A DNA stretch of 64,000 bases from DMER64 sp964600385 (GTDB lineage: Bacteria > Bacteroidota > Bacteroidia > Bacteroidales > UBA932), in the NCBI GenBank assembly GCA_964600385.1, contig CAZRJC010000009.1, positions 17,039 to 81,038 of the forward strand, in the 5' to 3' direction. This document shows positions 25,516 through 34,629 of the stretch, one piece after another. Both the position numbers and the translations under genes were made by a program. The notes under the pieces were generated by a model, which did no database searches, had not been told where the DNA came from, and worked only from the letters and a program-made list of their open reading frames with translations. The stretch's first letter is position 1. The number at the start of each line of letters is the position of its first letter.

Positions 25516-26658
25516 TTACGATAAAAATCCCAGCAAAATCCCTGCCGCAACAGCAGAGCCTATAACACCGGCTACATTCGGACCCATGGCATGCATAAGC
25601 AGGTGGTTGGTACGGTCGAACTGAAGGCCAACAATTTCTGAAACCCTGGCCGAATCAGGAACGGCAGATACGCCGGCATTTCCAATCAGGGGATTAATCT
25701 TATTGCCTTTTTTAAGGAATAGATTGAAGAATTTCACAAATAATACGCCTGCAGTTGTTGCAATAACAAACGATAAGGCTCCCAAAGCGAATATTTTAAC
25801 AGATTCAATCTGTAAAAATTTATCGGCCTGGGTAGAGCAACCAACCGTTAATCCAATCAAGATAGTGACTACATCAATAAGCGGACCACGTGCCGTTTCG
25901 GCCAGTCTGCGGGTTACTCCGCTTTCTTTCAGCAGGTTGCCAAAGAAGAGCATGCCCAACAGAGGAAGACCGGAAGGAACAATGAATGCGGTCATTAATA
26001 ATCCGACTATGGGGAAAACCACTTTTTCCGTTTTTGAAACGGCCCGTGGTGGTTTCATTCTAATAAGGCGTTCATTTTTTGTTGTCAGAAGTTTCATGAT
26101 AGGAGGCTGGATAACCGGCACTAAAGCCATATAAGAATAAGCAGATACGGCAATGGCACCCATCAGTTCGGGAGCAAGACGGGAGGACAGGAATATGGCC
26201 GTGGGGCCGTCTGCACCTCCGATGATCCCAATGGCTCCGGCAGCATTTGGCTCAAAACCTATGGCGAGCGCAATGGCGTATGCTCCAAAAATTCCGAATT
26301 GGGCAGCTGCACCAATCAGAAGCAGTTTGGGACTGGATATGAGAGAAGAAAAATCAGTCATAGCTCCTATCCCCAGAAATATTAGCGGGGGATACCAACC
26401 TTTTTGTACTCCCTGGTATAAAATATTCAAAACAGAGCCTTCTTCATAAATACCTACATTCAGGCCCGGGAACAAGGGTATGTTCCCAATGATAATTCCA
26501 AATCCAATGGGGATAAGCAACAAAGGTTCCCATTCTTTAACGATGGCCATGGTAATGAATAGAATGCCTATACATATCATCAACAGGTGCTGATAGGTAC
26601 AATTGGCAAACCCTGTGTATTCCCAGAATTGAACAAGATTATTGATAATGTTTTCCAT
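25516..26658 (-). CDS. mmdB: Na+-transporting decarboxylase beta subunit
   Basis: Membrane subunit that decarboxylates carboxybiotin and pumps Na+ outwards. The 380 residues include about nine or more hydrophobic segments. Signature segments are GIIGGADGPTAIF (about residues 135-147, with the Na+-binding aspartate), GCSTQADKFL and NPLIGNAGVSAVPDSARV. Family members serve oxaloacetate, malonate, glutaconyl-CoA or methylmalonyl-CoA decarboxylases; the neighbouring mmdA-type carboxyltransferase and epimerase favour methylmalonyl-CoA. It starts two bases from the biotin carrier gene. Confidence 0.92.
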   Translation of the reverse strand: MENIINNLVQFWEYTGFANCTYQHLLMICIGILFITMAIVKEWEPLLLIPIGFGIIIGNIPLFPGLNVGIYEEGSVLNILYQGVQKGWYPPLIFLGIGAMTDFSSLISSPKLLLIGAAAQFGIFGAYAIALAIGFEPNAAGAIGIIGGADGPTAIFLSSRLAPELMGAIAVSAYSYMALVPVIQPPIMKLLTTKNERLIRMKPPRAVSKTEKVVFPIVGLLMTAFIVPSGLPLLGMLFFGNLLKESGVTRRLAETARGPLIDVVTILIGLTVGCSTQADKFLQIESVKIFALGALSFVIATTAGVLFVKFFNLFLKKGNKINPLIGNAGVSAVPDSARVSEIVGLQFDRTNHLLMHAMGPNVAGVIGSAVAAGILLGFLS

Positions 26659-26659
26659 A

Positions 26660-27091
26660 TTAATTCAGTATGATCAGCGGCGCACCTTCCAATACGGAAT
26701 CACCTTTATTAACTTTGATTTTGGACACAACTCCGTCTCTTTCGGCTTCAATATTGTTCTCCATTTTCATGGCTTCAAGAACAATCAGTTTCTGTCCCGC
26801 CTTAACCGTTTCTCCTTCTTTAACACTAACTTCAAGGATAACACCTGGAAGCGGTGAGTTTATGGTCGAAGCATTGGCAGAAGGAGTGGGAGCGGGAGAT
26901 TTGGCTGCAGAGGGAGCAGCAACGCGGGGTGCCTTGGCCGGTGCTGTCTGGTTGGAGGCTTTTTTGATGGGCTGATCAATGGTAACCTTGTACGGAGTGC
27001 CGTTCACTTCTACCTCGGCCAGTGTATCTTCTATGTCGTTTACGGTAACATTATAGTTATTCCCGTTAATGATTAAATTATATTCTTTCAT
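26660..27091 (-). CDS. mmdC: Biotin carboxyl carrier subunit of the Na+-pumping decarboxylase
   Basis: Carries CO2 as carboxybiotin between the carboxyltransferase and the membrane beta subunit. The 143-residue protein has a short N-terminal domain, a flexible Ala/Pro-rich linker (about residues 42-78) and a C-terminal biotinyl domain. The biotin attachment site is EAMKMEN with K109. It lies 19 bases after the gamma-like subunit gene. Confidence 0.94.
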   Translation of the reverse strand: MKEYNLIINGNNYNVTVNDIEDTLAEVEVNGTPYKVTIDQPIKKASNQTAPAKAPRVAAPSAAKSPAPTPSANASTINSPLPGVILEVSVKEGETVKAGQKLIVLEAMKMENNIEAERDGVVSKIKVNKGDSVLEGAPLIILN

Positions 27092-27110
27092 GAGTATAGT
27101 TTTTCTGTGA

Positions 27111-28028
27111 TTATCTCTTTTTTATGTTAGGCACCTGACGGAACATCTGGTACTTGGCACTCCATGGAGAATAGTCACGCCTTATCTTATCTATAGTAAG
27201 GATAGTATTTTCCACATCGTGTATTTCGTTTTCATTGGCATAAAGGAACAGTGCCGTGGCAATGGCAGCATATTCTTCACCGGATGTCTCAGCTATGGAG
27301 ACTTTTGTGCTTTGATAATGTGTGTCAGATTTTTTCTGAAGCGCATGGATAGATAAATTTCCGATACCTTTGAAAGCCAGGTATAAGAGTACTAATGCAG
27401 AGAAAACCACAGACATGGCCATGATAGCCATTATCCATCCGTATGGGTCTGTGTTTTTCATACGATCGCTTTTAGTCAGCCCGTCCAGTGAATAATTGTT
27501 TGTACTTGGCGAGGTCCGTTTCATTACAGACCATCCTTCGTTATTGGATTCGGGTCCATATGAACCTATTCCGTCCATAAAACGTCCGTAAGACTGGTTA
27601 GGTTCAAGGTCGGCCGGAATACTCACCTGATCAATAATGGTACGGCCGTCATTGGCTGTCAGAATAAGGTATTCAGAACCTTCCAGTTTGAAATTCACGT
27701 GAAATGTTCCCCTGTATGCCTGGTCATCTGCCCAGAATATAATGTGCTGGCGGGGTTTAATAGCTGTGAGAATATCACCACGGGGTATACAGTATTTTTT
27801 CAGATTGTCAGGATCGTTACTAAGGTAACAACCTCCAATGTCAGCTGTTCCATAACCTGAATTGAATACTTCAAACCAGGCATTATGCTGTCCGAAATCA
27901 TCCTGAAAATCATCTGTATTGATTACCAGGAATTCATTCAGTCGCAGGTCACCCTTGCTTTGGGCAAAACCGGGAACAAGAAAAGACACAAAAACCCCAA
28001 CAAGTATGATTTTATAAAAAGACTTCAT
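27111..28028 (-). CDS. Decarboxylase gamma-like subunit fused to an exported lamin-tail-like domain
   Basis: A 305-residue protein with an unusual architecture. A signal peptide (residues 1-22) is followed by a beta-rich lamin-tail-like domain (about 28-150; LRLNEFLVINTD, WFEVFNSG, DIGGCYLSND). One membrane helix lies near 198-220. An OadG-like cytoplasmic part carries EEYAAIATALFLYANE, a motif typical of Bacteroidota OadG proteins. OadG subunits anchor the carboxyltransferase to the beta subunit. The added domain would face the periplasm. The operon position fits a gamma subunit; the role of the extra domain is unknown. Confidence 0.82.
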   Translation of the reverse strand: MKSFYKIILVGVFVSFLVPGFAQSKGDLRLNEFLVINTDDFQDDFGQHNAWFEVFNSGYGTADIGGCYLSNDPDNLKKYCIPRGDILTAIKPRQHIIFWADDQAYRGTFHVNFKLEGSEYLILTANDGRTIIDQVSIPADLEPNQSYGRFMDGIGSYGPESNNEGWSVMKRTSPSTNNYSLDGLTKSDRMKNTDPYGWIMAIMAMSVVFSALVLLYLAFKGIGNLSIHALQKKSDTHYQSTKVSIAETSGEEYAAIATALFLYANENEIHDVENTILTIDKIRRDYSPWSAKYQMFRQVPNIKKR

Positions 28029-28040
28029 ATCGTAAAGGGA

Positions 28041-29594
28041 TTATAAAGGAAGGTTATCGTGTTTTTTAGGTGGATTGCTCGTTTTCTTAGTAGAAAGCAG
28101 TTGCAGGGACCGGATGATCCTGAACCGGGTGTTACGGGGTTCAATCACGTCATCTATATAGCCGTATTTGGCTGCATTGTATGGATTGGCAAACATATCA
28201 CGGTATTCTTTTTCTTTTTCAGCCACAAACAGGGCCTGATCTTCAGCTTGTGCCATTTCCTTACTAAAGAGGACTTCAATGGCTCCTGAAGGTCCCATGA
28301 CGGCGATTTCTGCAGAAGGCCATGCATAATTGATGTCACTGCGCAGGTGTTTGGAACTCATGACAATATAAGCCCCACCGTATGCTTTGCGCAGAATAAC
28401 GGTAATTTTGGGAACGGTAGCTTCTCCGTAAGCATAGAGCAGCTTTGCTCCGTGTAATATAACACCGCCATACTCCTGCTGGGTTCCGGGCAGGAAGCCG
28501 GGTACGTCAACAAGGGTTACCAGGGGAATGTTGAAAGCATCGCAGAAACGTACAAAGCGAGCAGCTTTGCGCGAAGCGTTGCAATCCAGAACTCCGGCCA
28601 GTACGCGGGGTTGATTGGCTACAATACCAACGGAAGATCCGTTAAAACGGGCAAAACCTACAATAATATTGGTGGCATAATCTTTATGTACTTCCAGGAA
28701 CTGTCCGTCGTCAACAATGGCGTGGATGATTTCGTACATATTGTAAGGTTTGTTCGGGCTGTCGGGAATAATTTCGTTCAGAAAATCGTCCAACCGGTCA
28801 ATGGGATCTGAACATTCCATTCTGGGAGGTTCTTCCATATTGTTCTGAGGAATATAGCTCAGCAGGTTGCGAATAAGTTCAACTCCTTCTTCTTCAGTAT
28901 CAACTGCAAAATGAGCCACTCCGCTTTTGGAAGCATGTACGCTGGCACCTCCGAGTTCTTCCTGGGTTACGTCTTCTCCGGTAACTGTCTTTACCACCTT
29001 TGGCCCGGTAAGGAACATATAGCTCGAACCCTTCATCATGATATTAAAATCGGTCAGAGCAGGAGAATAAACGGCTCCGCCTGCGCAAGGCCCAAAAAGA
29101 GCCGAGATCTGGGGAACAACACCCGATGCCAGAATGTTATTCTGGAAGATATTCCCGTAGCCTGCCAGTGCACTTACACCTTCCTGGATTCTGGCGCCGC
29201 CCGAGTCATTGATTCCAATAACGGGAGCTCCTACCTTCATGGCCTGTTCCATCACTTTGCAGATCTTAAGAGACATGGTTTCGGACAATGAACCTCCGAA
29301 AACCGTAAAGTCCTGTGCATAAACATATACCAGGCGTCCGTCTATGGTGCCGTATCCGGTTACCACTCCGTCACCCAGAATTGAGTTGTCCTGCATATTG
29401 AAATTGGTGCAGCGATGGGTTACAAACATATCAAATTCTTCAAAACTGCCTTCGTCAAGCAGCATGGCGATGCGTTCACGTGCCGTACATTTTCCTTTGG
29501 CATGCTGTGCATCAATGCGTTTTTGTCCTCCTCCCAAACGGGCTTTCTCACGGAGTTGTGTTAACGCTTTCACTTGTTCCAGTTGGTTGCTCAT
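28041..29594 (-). CDS. mmdA: Methylmalonyl-CoA decarboxylase / acyl-CoA carboxyltransferase alpha subunit
   Basis: Transfers the carboxyl group of (S)-methylmalonyl-CoA to biotin on the carrier subunit, leaving propionyl-CoA. The 517-residue crotonase-fold protein shows GINDSGGARIQEG (about residue 140) and FGPCAGGAVYSPALTDF, the two oxyanion-hole regions of carboxyltransferases. A propionyl-CoA carboxylase beta subunit would look similar, but the adjacent Na+-pump beta subunit and epimerase support the decarboxylase role. It is 20 bases after the epimerase. Confidence 0.93.
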   Translation of the reverse strand: MSNQLEQVKALTQLREKARLGGGQKRIDAQHAKGKCTARERIAMLLDEGSFEEFDMFVTHRCTNFNMQDNSILGDGVVTGYGTIDGRLVYVYAQDFTVFGGSLSETMSLKICKVMEQAMKVGAPVIGINDSGGARIQEGVSALAGYGNIFQNNILASGVVPQISALFGPCAGGAVYSPALTDFNIMMKGSSYMFLTGPKVVKTVTGEDVTQEELGGASVHASKSGVAHFAVDTEEEGVELIRNLLSYIPQNNMEEPPRMECSDPIDRLDDFLNEIIPDSPNKPYNMYEIIHAIVDDGQFLEVHKDYATNIIVGFARFNGSSVGIVANQPRVLAGVLDCNASRKAARFVRFCDAFNIPLVTLVDVPGFLPGTQQEYGGVILHGAKLLYAYGEATVPKITVILRKAYGGAYIVMSSKHLRSDINYAWPSAEIAVMGPSGAIEVLFSKEMAQAEDQALFVAEKEKEYRDMFANPYNAAKYGYIDDVIEPRNTRFRIIRSLQLLSTKKTSNPPKKHDNLPL

Positions 29595-29614
29595 GGTTAT
29601 GATTGTGTATAATG

Positions 29615-30025
29615 TTATACTTTTGGTTTCTCACATAATTCTGTTAATACACCCAAGGTGCTTTTCGGATGAAGGAAAGCGATATTCAAACCTTCGGCTC
29701 CTTTGCGGGGAGATTTGTCTATAAGACGTATTTCATTGGAAGAAAGCTCATCCAATTGTTCCTGCAATCCTTCGGTGGCAAAAGCCATATGATGCACCCC
29801 TTCTCCCTTGTTTTCTATAAATTTGCCGACAGGGCCTTCAGGGTCTGTACTTTCCAGAAGTTCAATTTTTGTCTGACCAACCATAAAGAAAGCGGTTCTG
29901 ACTTTTTGTTCGGGAACTTCTTCTATGGCATAGCAGGTAAGTCCGAGTTTTTTCTCATAGAACGCTATGGCCTCATCAAGCGACTTGACAGCAATTCCTA
30001 TGTGCTCGATGTATTTTATATTCAT
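29615..30025 (-). CDS. mce: Methylmalonyl-CoA epimerase
   Basis: Interconverts (R)- and (S)-methylmalonyl-CoA, linking B12-dependent methylmalonyl-CoA mutase to the decarboxylase. The 136-residue glyoxalase-fold protein has the metal ligands in EHIGIAVKSLDEA (His), KIELLES (Glu) and GVHHMAF (His). It is the first gene of the decarboxylase/V-ATPase run. The mutase is not in the window. Confidence 0.94.
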   Translation of the reverse strand: MNIKYIEHIGIAVKSLDEAIAFYEKKLGLTCYAIEEVPEQKVRTAFFMVGQTKIELLESTDPEGPVGKFIENKGEGVHHMAFATEGLQEQLDELSSNEIRLIDKSPRKGAEGLNIAFLHPKSTLGVLTELCEKPKV

Positions 30026-30072
30026 AGAGATACGTTAAATAATTATAAGTGCAACATAAAAATAATATCCGG

Positions 30073-30080
30073 CAAAAGTA
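30073..30080 (-). promoter_or_regulatory. Promoter -7 box for the mce-decarboxylase-V-ATPase run
   Basis: The minus strand reads TACTTTTG, matching TAnnTTTG, about 47 bases before the mce ATG. It is the only clear box found upstream of the whole 13-gene run. No -33 TTTG is at the right spacing. Confidence 0.6.
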
Positions 30081-30120
30081 CTAAATTTATCCGAAACGAA
30101 TAACTTTTTAAGAGTTTCTT

Positions 30121-30128
30121 TAACTTTG
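30121..30128 (+). promoter_or_regulatory. Promoter -7 box for the LtaS-like gene
   Basis: TAACTTTG matches TAnnTTTG and ends nine bases before the ATG at 30138, so the leader would be only a few bases. A TTG codon at 30126 lies in the box and was rejected as a start. Confidence 0.55.
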
Positions 30129-30137
30129 TACTCCGTT

Positions 30138-32012
30138 ATGGAGAGCATTTACAAACCAAGGAACTTTACTGGAACCCAATACTTGCTTAAACTGGCAGTG
30201 CGGTTATCAATCGTGTTTATTTTCTATCTTTTGAGCCGTCTGGCTTTTTTTCTTTATAACAGCTATTTGTTCCCCGAAACAACCTGGTCAGATATGCTGA
30301 CTTTTTACAGAGGAGGCATTCGTTTTGACCTGGCAGCTTTGTTCTATCTGAACATTATCTATCTTTTTTTCGCTCTCATACCCTTTCCTTTTGTTTTTTC
30401 AAAGGGATATCAACTGTTTCTCAAAATTTTGTTTGTGGTATTCAATGCCGCGGGCTTCATGGGACAACTTTTCGACTTCATCTATTTCAGAACCACCGTC
30501 AGACGAAACGATTTCTCTTTTTTCAATGAGTTCTCAGATAATATTATGGTAGGCAAACTTTTTTTTAAAAGTTTGCAACAATACAGTATCTTTTTTATTG
30601 TCTGGCTGTTGCTTGTGTTTTTGCTGGTATTGGTGTATGGCAGAAGAAAATATCCTTCAAGGCCGGCCTTTACTGTTACGTTCTTTTTTTCTCGTCTGCT
30701 CATTCTCTGTATCACTTTACTCCTGTCTGTGGCTGCCATCAGGGGAGGAATCGACCGCACTACCCGTCCCATTACTTTAAGCAATGCTTCTGAATATGTT
30801 AAGCGTCCTGTAGAAACGGCACTGGTTTTAAACACTCCGTTTTGTGTTATACGGACAATTGGAAAACCGTCGCTCGATAAACTGGAGTATTTCAAATCAG
30901 ATGAAGAGCTTGAACAGGTGTATTCGCCTGTGCATTTTAATGATCGGGAGAATATTGCGGACACAGTAGCAGAAAGCCTGAGACCGAATGTTGTTGTAAT
31001 TATTCTCGAAAGTTTTTCCAAAGAATATTCTGCCTGTCTTAATCAGGGTTATAAATCCTATGTTCCTTTTCTGGATTCTCTGATGTCTTGTTCACTAACC
31101 TGTACGCGAGCATATGCCAACGGGCGCAAATCGGTTGATGCATTACCTTCGGTACTGGGCAGTATCCCGAGCCTCGAACAGCCTTTTGCCCTTACTCCCT
31201 ATGCACTCAACAAAATGGAGGGTTTGGGAAAAGCTCTGGAAAAGTGGGGATACCATACTTCGTTTTTTCACGGCGCGCCAAACGGATCCATGGGATTGAA
31301 CGCAATGGCCCGCAGCTATGGTTTTACTGAATATTACGGAAAAGACGAGTTTAATGATAACGCTCAGTTTGACGGTTACTGGGGCATTTGGGATGAACCG
31401 TTCCTTCAGTTTTTTGCCCGTACACTAAATACTTTCAAGCAACCCTTTGCATCGGCTGTCTTTACGTTATCGTCGCATCATCCGTTTGTGATTCCACAAA
31501 GTTACGAAGGCGTTTTCCCAAAAGGAAAATTGCCCATCCATCAATGCATAGGCTATGCAGACCATGCCCTTCAACAGTTCTTCCTTACGGCCCGGACCAT
31601 GCCCTGGTTTTCCAATACACTTTTCGTGCTCTGTGCAGATCACGGTGCCTATTCGCTTCTTAATAAGGAATACCAGACAGATACCGGCAGTATGGCCATT
31701 CCGGTTATCTATTATGATGCAAGAAAAGAGAACGATTCAACTTATGTAAAGGGAATCCGTTACGAAGAATATACGCAGCAGATTGATATTATGCCTACCG
31801 TACTCGATATTATAGACTATCCTTACGGATATTTTGCATTTGGCAGAAGTATCCTCGATACGACATCTGTTCCTTTTGTGGTGAATTACCCCAATTCTGT
31901 TGAGCTTCTCAGGGATGCAAAAGAAAAAGAGCCCTCGAATGAGCTCTTTATTAAAGCGTTCCGCCAACAATACAACAACAGGCTTATTGATGACAGAATG
32001 ATGGTCGAATGA
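30138..32012 (+). CDS. LTA-synthase-like membrane sulfatase-fold transferase
   Basis: Alkaline-phosphatase-superfamily enzyme of 624 residues, anchored in the inner membrane. The N-terminal ~220 residues hold five hydrophobic segments; the rest is a periplasmic catalytic domain. Metal and nucleophile regions are seen in VVVIILESFSKEY, YANGRKSVDALPSV, FFHGAPNGSMG and CADHGAYS. Relatives move phosphoglycerol or phosphoethanolamine onto lipids or glycans. Bacteroidales make no lipoteichoic acid, so the acceptor here is unknown. The gene abuts yebC tail to tail with no gap. Confidence 0.85.
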   Translation: MESIYKPRNFTGTQYLLKLAVRLSIVFIFYLLSRLAFFLYNSYLFPETTWSDMLTFYRGGIRFDLAALFYLNIIYLFFALIPFPFVFSKGYQLFLKILFVVFNAAGFMGQLFDFIYFRTTVRRNDFSFFNEFSDNIMVGKLFFKSLQQYSIFFIVWLLLVFLLVLVYGRRKYPSRPAFTVTFFFSRLLILCITLLLSVAAIRGGIDRTTRPITLSNASEYVKRPVETALVLNTPFCVIRTIGKPSLDKLEYFKSDEELEQVYSPVHFNDRENIADTVAESLRPNVVVIILESFSKEYSACLNQGYKSYVPFLDSLMSCSLTCTRAYANGRKSVDALPSVLGSIPSLEQPFALTPYALNKMEGLGKALEKWGYHTSFFHGAPNGSMGLNAMARSYGFTEYYGKDEFNDNAQFDGYWGIWDEPFLQFFARTLNTFKQPFASAVFTLSSHHPFVIPQSYEGVFPKGKLPIHQCIGYADHALQQFFLTARTMPWFSNTLFVLCADHGAYSLLNKEYQTDTGSMAIPVIYYDARKENDSTYVKGIRYEEYTQQIDIMPTVLDIIDYPYGYFAFGRSILDTTSVPFVVNYPNSVELLRDAKEKEPSNELFIKAFRQQYNNRLIDDRMMVE

Positions 32013-32726
32013 TCAGGCCATATTGGTATAAACGTTCTGTACGTCGTCGTCTTCCTCAATTCGGTCAAGCAGCTTTTCGATATCGGCCTTGTCTTCAGGA
32101 CTCAGTTCCTTAAGTTCCCCGTTCACGATACGGTCAAATCCGCCGCTTATGAGTTCCAGCCCTTTTTCCTCTATGTATTTTTGTATGGCACCGTACGATT
32201 CAAAAGTTCCGTAAATTAAAATTTCATCTTCTTCCTGGAAGACCTCTTCACCTCCTAAATCAATCAGATCAAGTTCCAGTTCTTCGAGATCAATAGAAGG
32301 TTTGGATTTGATTTTGAAAATAGTTTTATGGTCGAACATGAATTCAACGCTGCCCGAAGTGCCCAGGTTGCCGCCACTTTTATTGAAATAGGAACGTAGA
32401 TTCGCTACTGTACGGGTAGTATTGTCTGTTGCGGTTTCCACAAGAATGGCAACACCGTGAGGCCCGTAACCTTCGTAAACTACTTCTTTGTAATCTCCCT
32501 TATCTTTTTCATCGGCACGCTTGATGGCTCTTTCAATATTGTCCTTGGGCATATTTTCAGAGCGGGCGGTCTGTACGATAGCACGTAATCTGGGATTGTT
32601 TTCAGGATCTGTACCGCCTTGTTTGGCGGCAATGGTCAGTTCCTTGCCCAGCCTGGTGAATGTCCGGGACATATTGCCCCATCGTTTCAGCTTGCGTGCT
32701 TTTCTGTATTCAAATGCTCTTCCCAT
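32013..32726 (-). CDS. yebC: YebC/PmpR-family regulator
   Basis: A 237-residue member of the YebC family, whose members act as DNA-binding regulators or, in recent work, in ribosome function at proline stretches. The N-terminus has the conserved RAFEYRKARKLKRWGNMSRTF region and the core YEGYGPHGVAILVE. The acidic C-terminal half is typical. The gene follows a TPR-protein gene by 18 bases on the same strand, so the two may be co-transcribed. Confidence 0.93.
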   Translation of the reverse strand: MGRAFEYRKARKLKRWGNMSRTFTRLGKELTIAAKQGGTDPENNPRLRAIVQTARSENMPKDNIERAIKRADEKDKGDYKEVVYEGYGPHGVAILVETATDNTTRTVANLRSYFNKSGGNLGTSGSVEFMFDHKTIFKIKSKPSIDLEELELDLIDLGGEEVFQEEDEILIYGTFESYGAIQKYIEEKGLELISGGFDRIVNGELKELSPEDKADIEKLLDRIEEDDDVQNVYTNMA

Positions 32727-32744
32727 ATATTATACTGATAACTG

Positions 32745-33431
32745 TTATTCCGAAACTTCCAGACGGCTTATATATTTATCAATATCGTACCCTTCAATGC
32801 TTTGAGGATATTTATTTTTGATAAGCCTGTACATTTCAAGTGCTTTGGCTTTATTGTCAAGTTCTTCGTAAATGATACCTGCTTTTTTGTAGTAGGTTGC
32901 CGAGTAAGCATTGTCTTTGTATTCTGCGGCTTTAAGGTAATAGGAAAGACCGCTCTGAAGATCTCCTGAGCCAACGTATGCGTCACCAATGTTGCAATAG
33001 GCACGTGCCTGTATGATCTCGTCGTTTGCGTTGTATTTCTTAAGATAGTTGATGGCTTCCTGATAATTGCCAAGTTGCAATTCAGATACTCCTGCATAGA
33101 AATAGACCACCTTTCCCGGAAGTGTTTTGTACTCGTCAATAATGTCCTTAAAACCCATATTGTTGCCATCGCCGTTCAAAGCCAGATTAAACGAATCTGC
33201 CCTGAAGTAGCTTTCTGCCGGAAAAAGTTGAGCAAGCGCCTCCTGTTTACGGGGTTCACGGATAAGTTTCATATAAGCGAAGCCGCCCCCAAGGATTACA
33301 ACAATCGCAATTGCCGAAATTAAAAGATGCTTTTTGTATTTAGCCAGAAATTCTTCTGTCTTTCCTAATGCCTGGGCAACTGCTGCAGGTTCTTCGCTTT
33401 TGGTTTTCTTTTCTGTGTTCTTTTTTGCCAT
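32745..33431 (-). CDS. Membrane-anchored tetratricopeptide protein
   Basis: A 228-residue protein with a lysine-rich cytoplasmic N-terminus, one membrane helix (about 38-58; HLLISAIAIVVILGGGFAYM) and a periplasmic TPR region with about three or four repeats, for example YFYAGVSELQLGNYQEAINYLKKY and ARAYCNIGDAYVGSGDLQSGL. The topology resembles YfgM-type chaperone partners of the Sec translocon, but this assignment is uncertain. The start at 33431 was chosen because an upstream TTG in frame precedes the promoter box. Confidence 0.8.
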   Translation of the reverse strand: MAKKNTEKKTKSEEPAAVAQALGKTEEFLAKYKKHLLISAIAIVVILGGGFAYMKLIREPRKQEALAQLFPAESYFRADSFNLALNGDGNNMGFKDIIDEYKTLPGKVVYFYAGVSELQLGNYQEAINYLKKYNANDEIIQARAYCNIGDAYVGSGDLQSGLSYYLKAAEYKDNAYSATYYKKAGIIYEELDNKAKALEMYRLIKNKYPQSIEGYDIDKYISRLEVSE

Positions 33432-33451
33432 ACGTCTTAATTTTGAGGCGG

Positions 33452-33459
33452 CAAATATA
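33452..33459 (-). promoter_or_regulatory. Promoter -7 box for the TPR protein and yebC
   Basis: The minus strand reads TATATTTG (TAnnTTTG), ending 20 bases before the chosen ATG at 33431. It is back to back with the recF promoter box. Confidence 0.6.
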
Positions 33460-33471
33460 CGCAATTTTTGC

Positions 33472-33479
33472 TATGTTTG
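33472..33479 (+). promoter_or_regulatory. Promoter -7 box for recF
   Basis: TATGTTTG matches TAnnTTTG and ends 22 bases before the recF ATG at 33502. It probably drives recF, dciA, pdxB and the DUF4301 gene, since no gap between them exceeds one base. Confidence 0.6.
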
Positions 33480-33501
33480 CATACATATTTTATGAATCCT
33501 T

Positions 33502-34629
33502 ATGTATTTAAGCCGTTTATTGATATCTCATTTTAAAAACATTGAAAATACATCGCTCGGTTTCTCTTCAAAAATCAATGTTTTATACGGAGATAACGGC
33601 GAGGGCAAGACAAATCTTCTTGATGCCATATATTATCTTAGTGTATGCAAGAGTTTCTTTTCCGTCCCGGACAGAGAAATAATTATGCATTCCTGCGATC
33701 TTTCAACACTATACGGTGAATACTCGATGGATTCGGGTTTGACCGAGAAAATTTCCTGTTCACTGACCCGTCAGGGAGAGAAGCTTTTCAAAAGAAATGG
33801 AAAGAATTATGATCGTCTTTCAACGCATGTTGGACTGATACCGGTAGTGATGGTTTCACCGCAGGATACTTCACTTGTTTTCGGAGCCGGTGACGAGCGG
33901 CGCAGGTATATGAATTTCCTCTTATCCCAGACAGATCCGGGGTATTTACAAACGGTCCTTGAATACAAGAAGTGGCTGTTTCAAAGAAACAGGGTACTCA
34001 AGACAGATACAGCCGGATCGGGTGTACTGGAGGCAATAGACGCAGGGCTGTGTCAAAGAGGCGATGAAATCCATGCCCGGAGAGCAGAACTGTGCCGTCT
34101 GCTGCATCCGTATGTGGTTGAATTTTACAGCCAGCTTTCCGGAAATAAAGAACAGATAGATCTCAGTTACGAATCGGATCTGAATAAAGACACCATGGCT
34201 GCTCTGCTAAAGAAAAGCGAACAGAAGGACAGGGCTCTTCAATACACAACTGTTGGAGTGCAACGCGATGACGTGCTTTTTTCACTGAACGGTTATCCTC
34301 TGAAAGTATGCGGTTCCCAGGGACAGCAGAAAACGTTCCTGCTGGCACTCAAACTGGCTCAGTTCGCACTTATCCGTCAGCTTAAGGGAATGGCTCCCAT
34401 ACTGCTTCTGGACGATGTCTTTGATAAGCTCGATGCCCAAAGAGTCTCTTTTTTACTTCGCCTGGTAGTCAGAGATCATTTTGGACAAATATTTCTTACC
34501 GATAGTAATAAGGTTCGTCTTGAAGAGACACTCAGTGCCATTGGGGGAGATCATTGTTATTACCACGTCAGGGAGGGCGTATTTACAAATGAAAAGACAG
34601 GAAACCAGAACGTTACAGGATGTTCTTGA
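33502..34629 (+). CDS. recF: DNA replication and repair protein RecF
   Basis: SMC-like ATPase that helps load RecA at single-strand gaps with RecO and RecR. The 375-residue protein has Walker A GDNGEGKTNLLDAIYYLS (about residues 30-47), a signature-like region CGSQGQQKTFLLALKLAQ and Walker B LLLDDVFDKLD. The last 41 bases overlap the dciA-like gene. recF next to a DUF721 gene is a conserved Bacteroidota arrangement. Confidence 0.95.
   Translation: MYLSRLLISHFKNIENTSLGFSSKINVLYGDNGEGKTNLLDAIYYLSVCKSFFSVPDREIIMHSCDLSTLYGEYSMDSGLTEKISCSLTRQGEKLFKRNGKNYDRLSTHVGLIPVVMVSPQDTSLVFGAGDERRRYMNFLLSQTDPGYLQTVLEYKKWLFQRNRVLKTDTAGSGVLEAIDAGLCQRGDEIHARRAELCRLLHPYVVEFYSQLSGNKEQIDLSYESDLNKDTMAALLKKSEQKDRALQYTTVGVQRDDVLFSLNGYPLKVCGSQGQQKTFLLALKLAQFALIRQLKGMAPILLLDDVFDKLDAQRVSFLLRLVVRDHFGQIFLTDSNKVRLEETLSAIGGDHCYYHVREGVFTNEKTGNQNVTGCS

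Noticed and set aside
27111..30025. Propionyl-CoA carboxylase instead of methylmalonyl-CoA decarboxylase
   Set aside because: No biotin carboxylase subunit is present, while a Na+-pump beta subunit is; the decarboxylase fits better.
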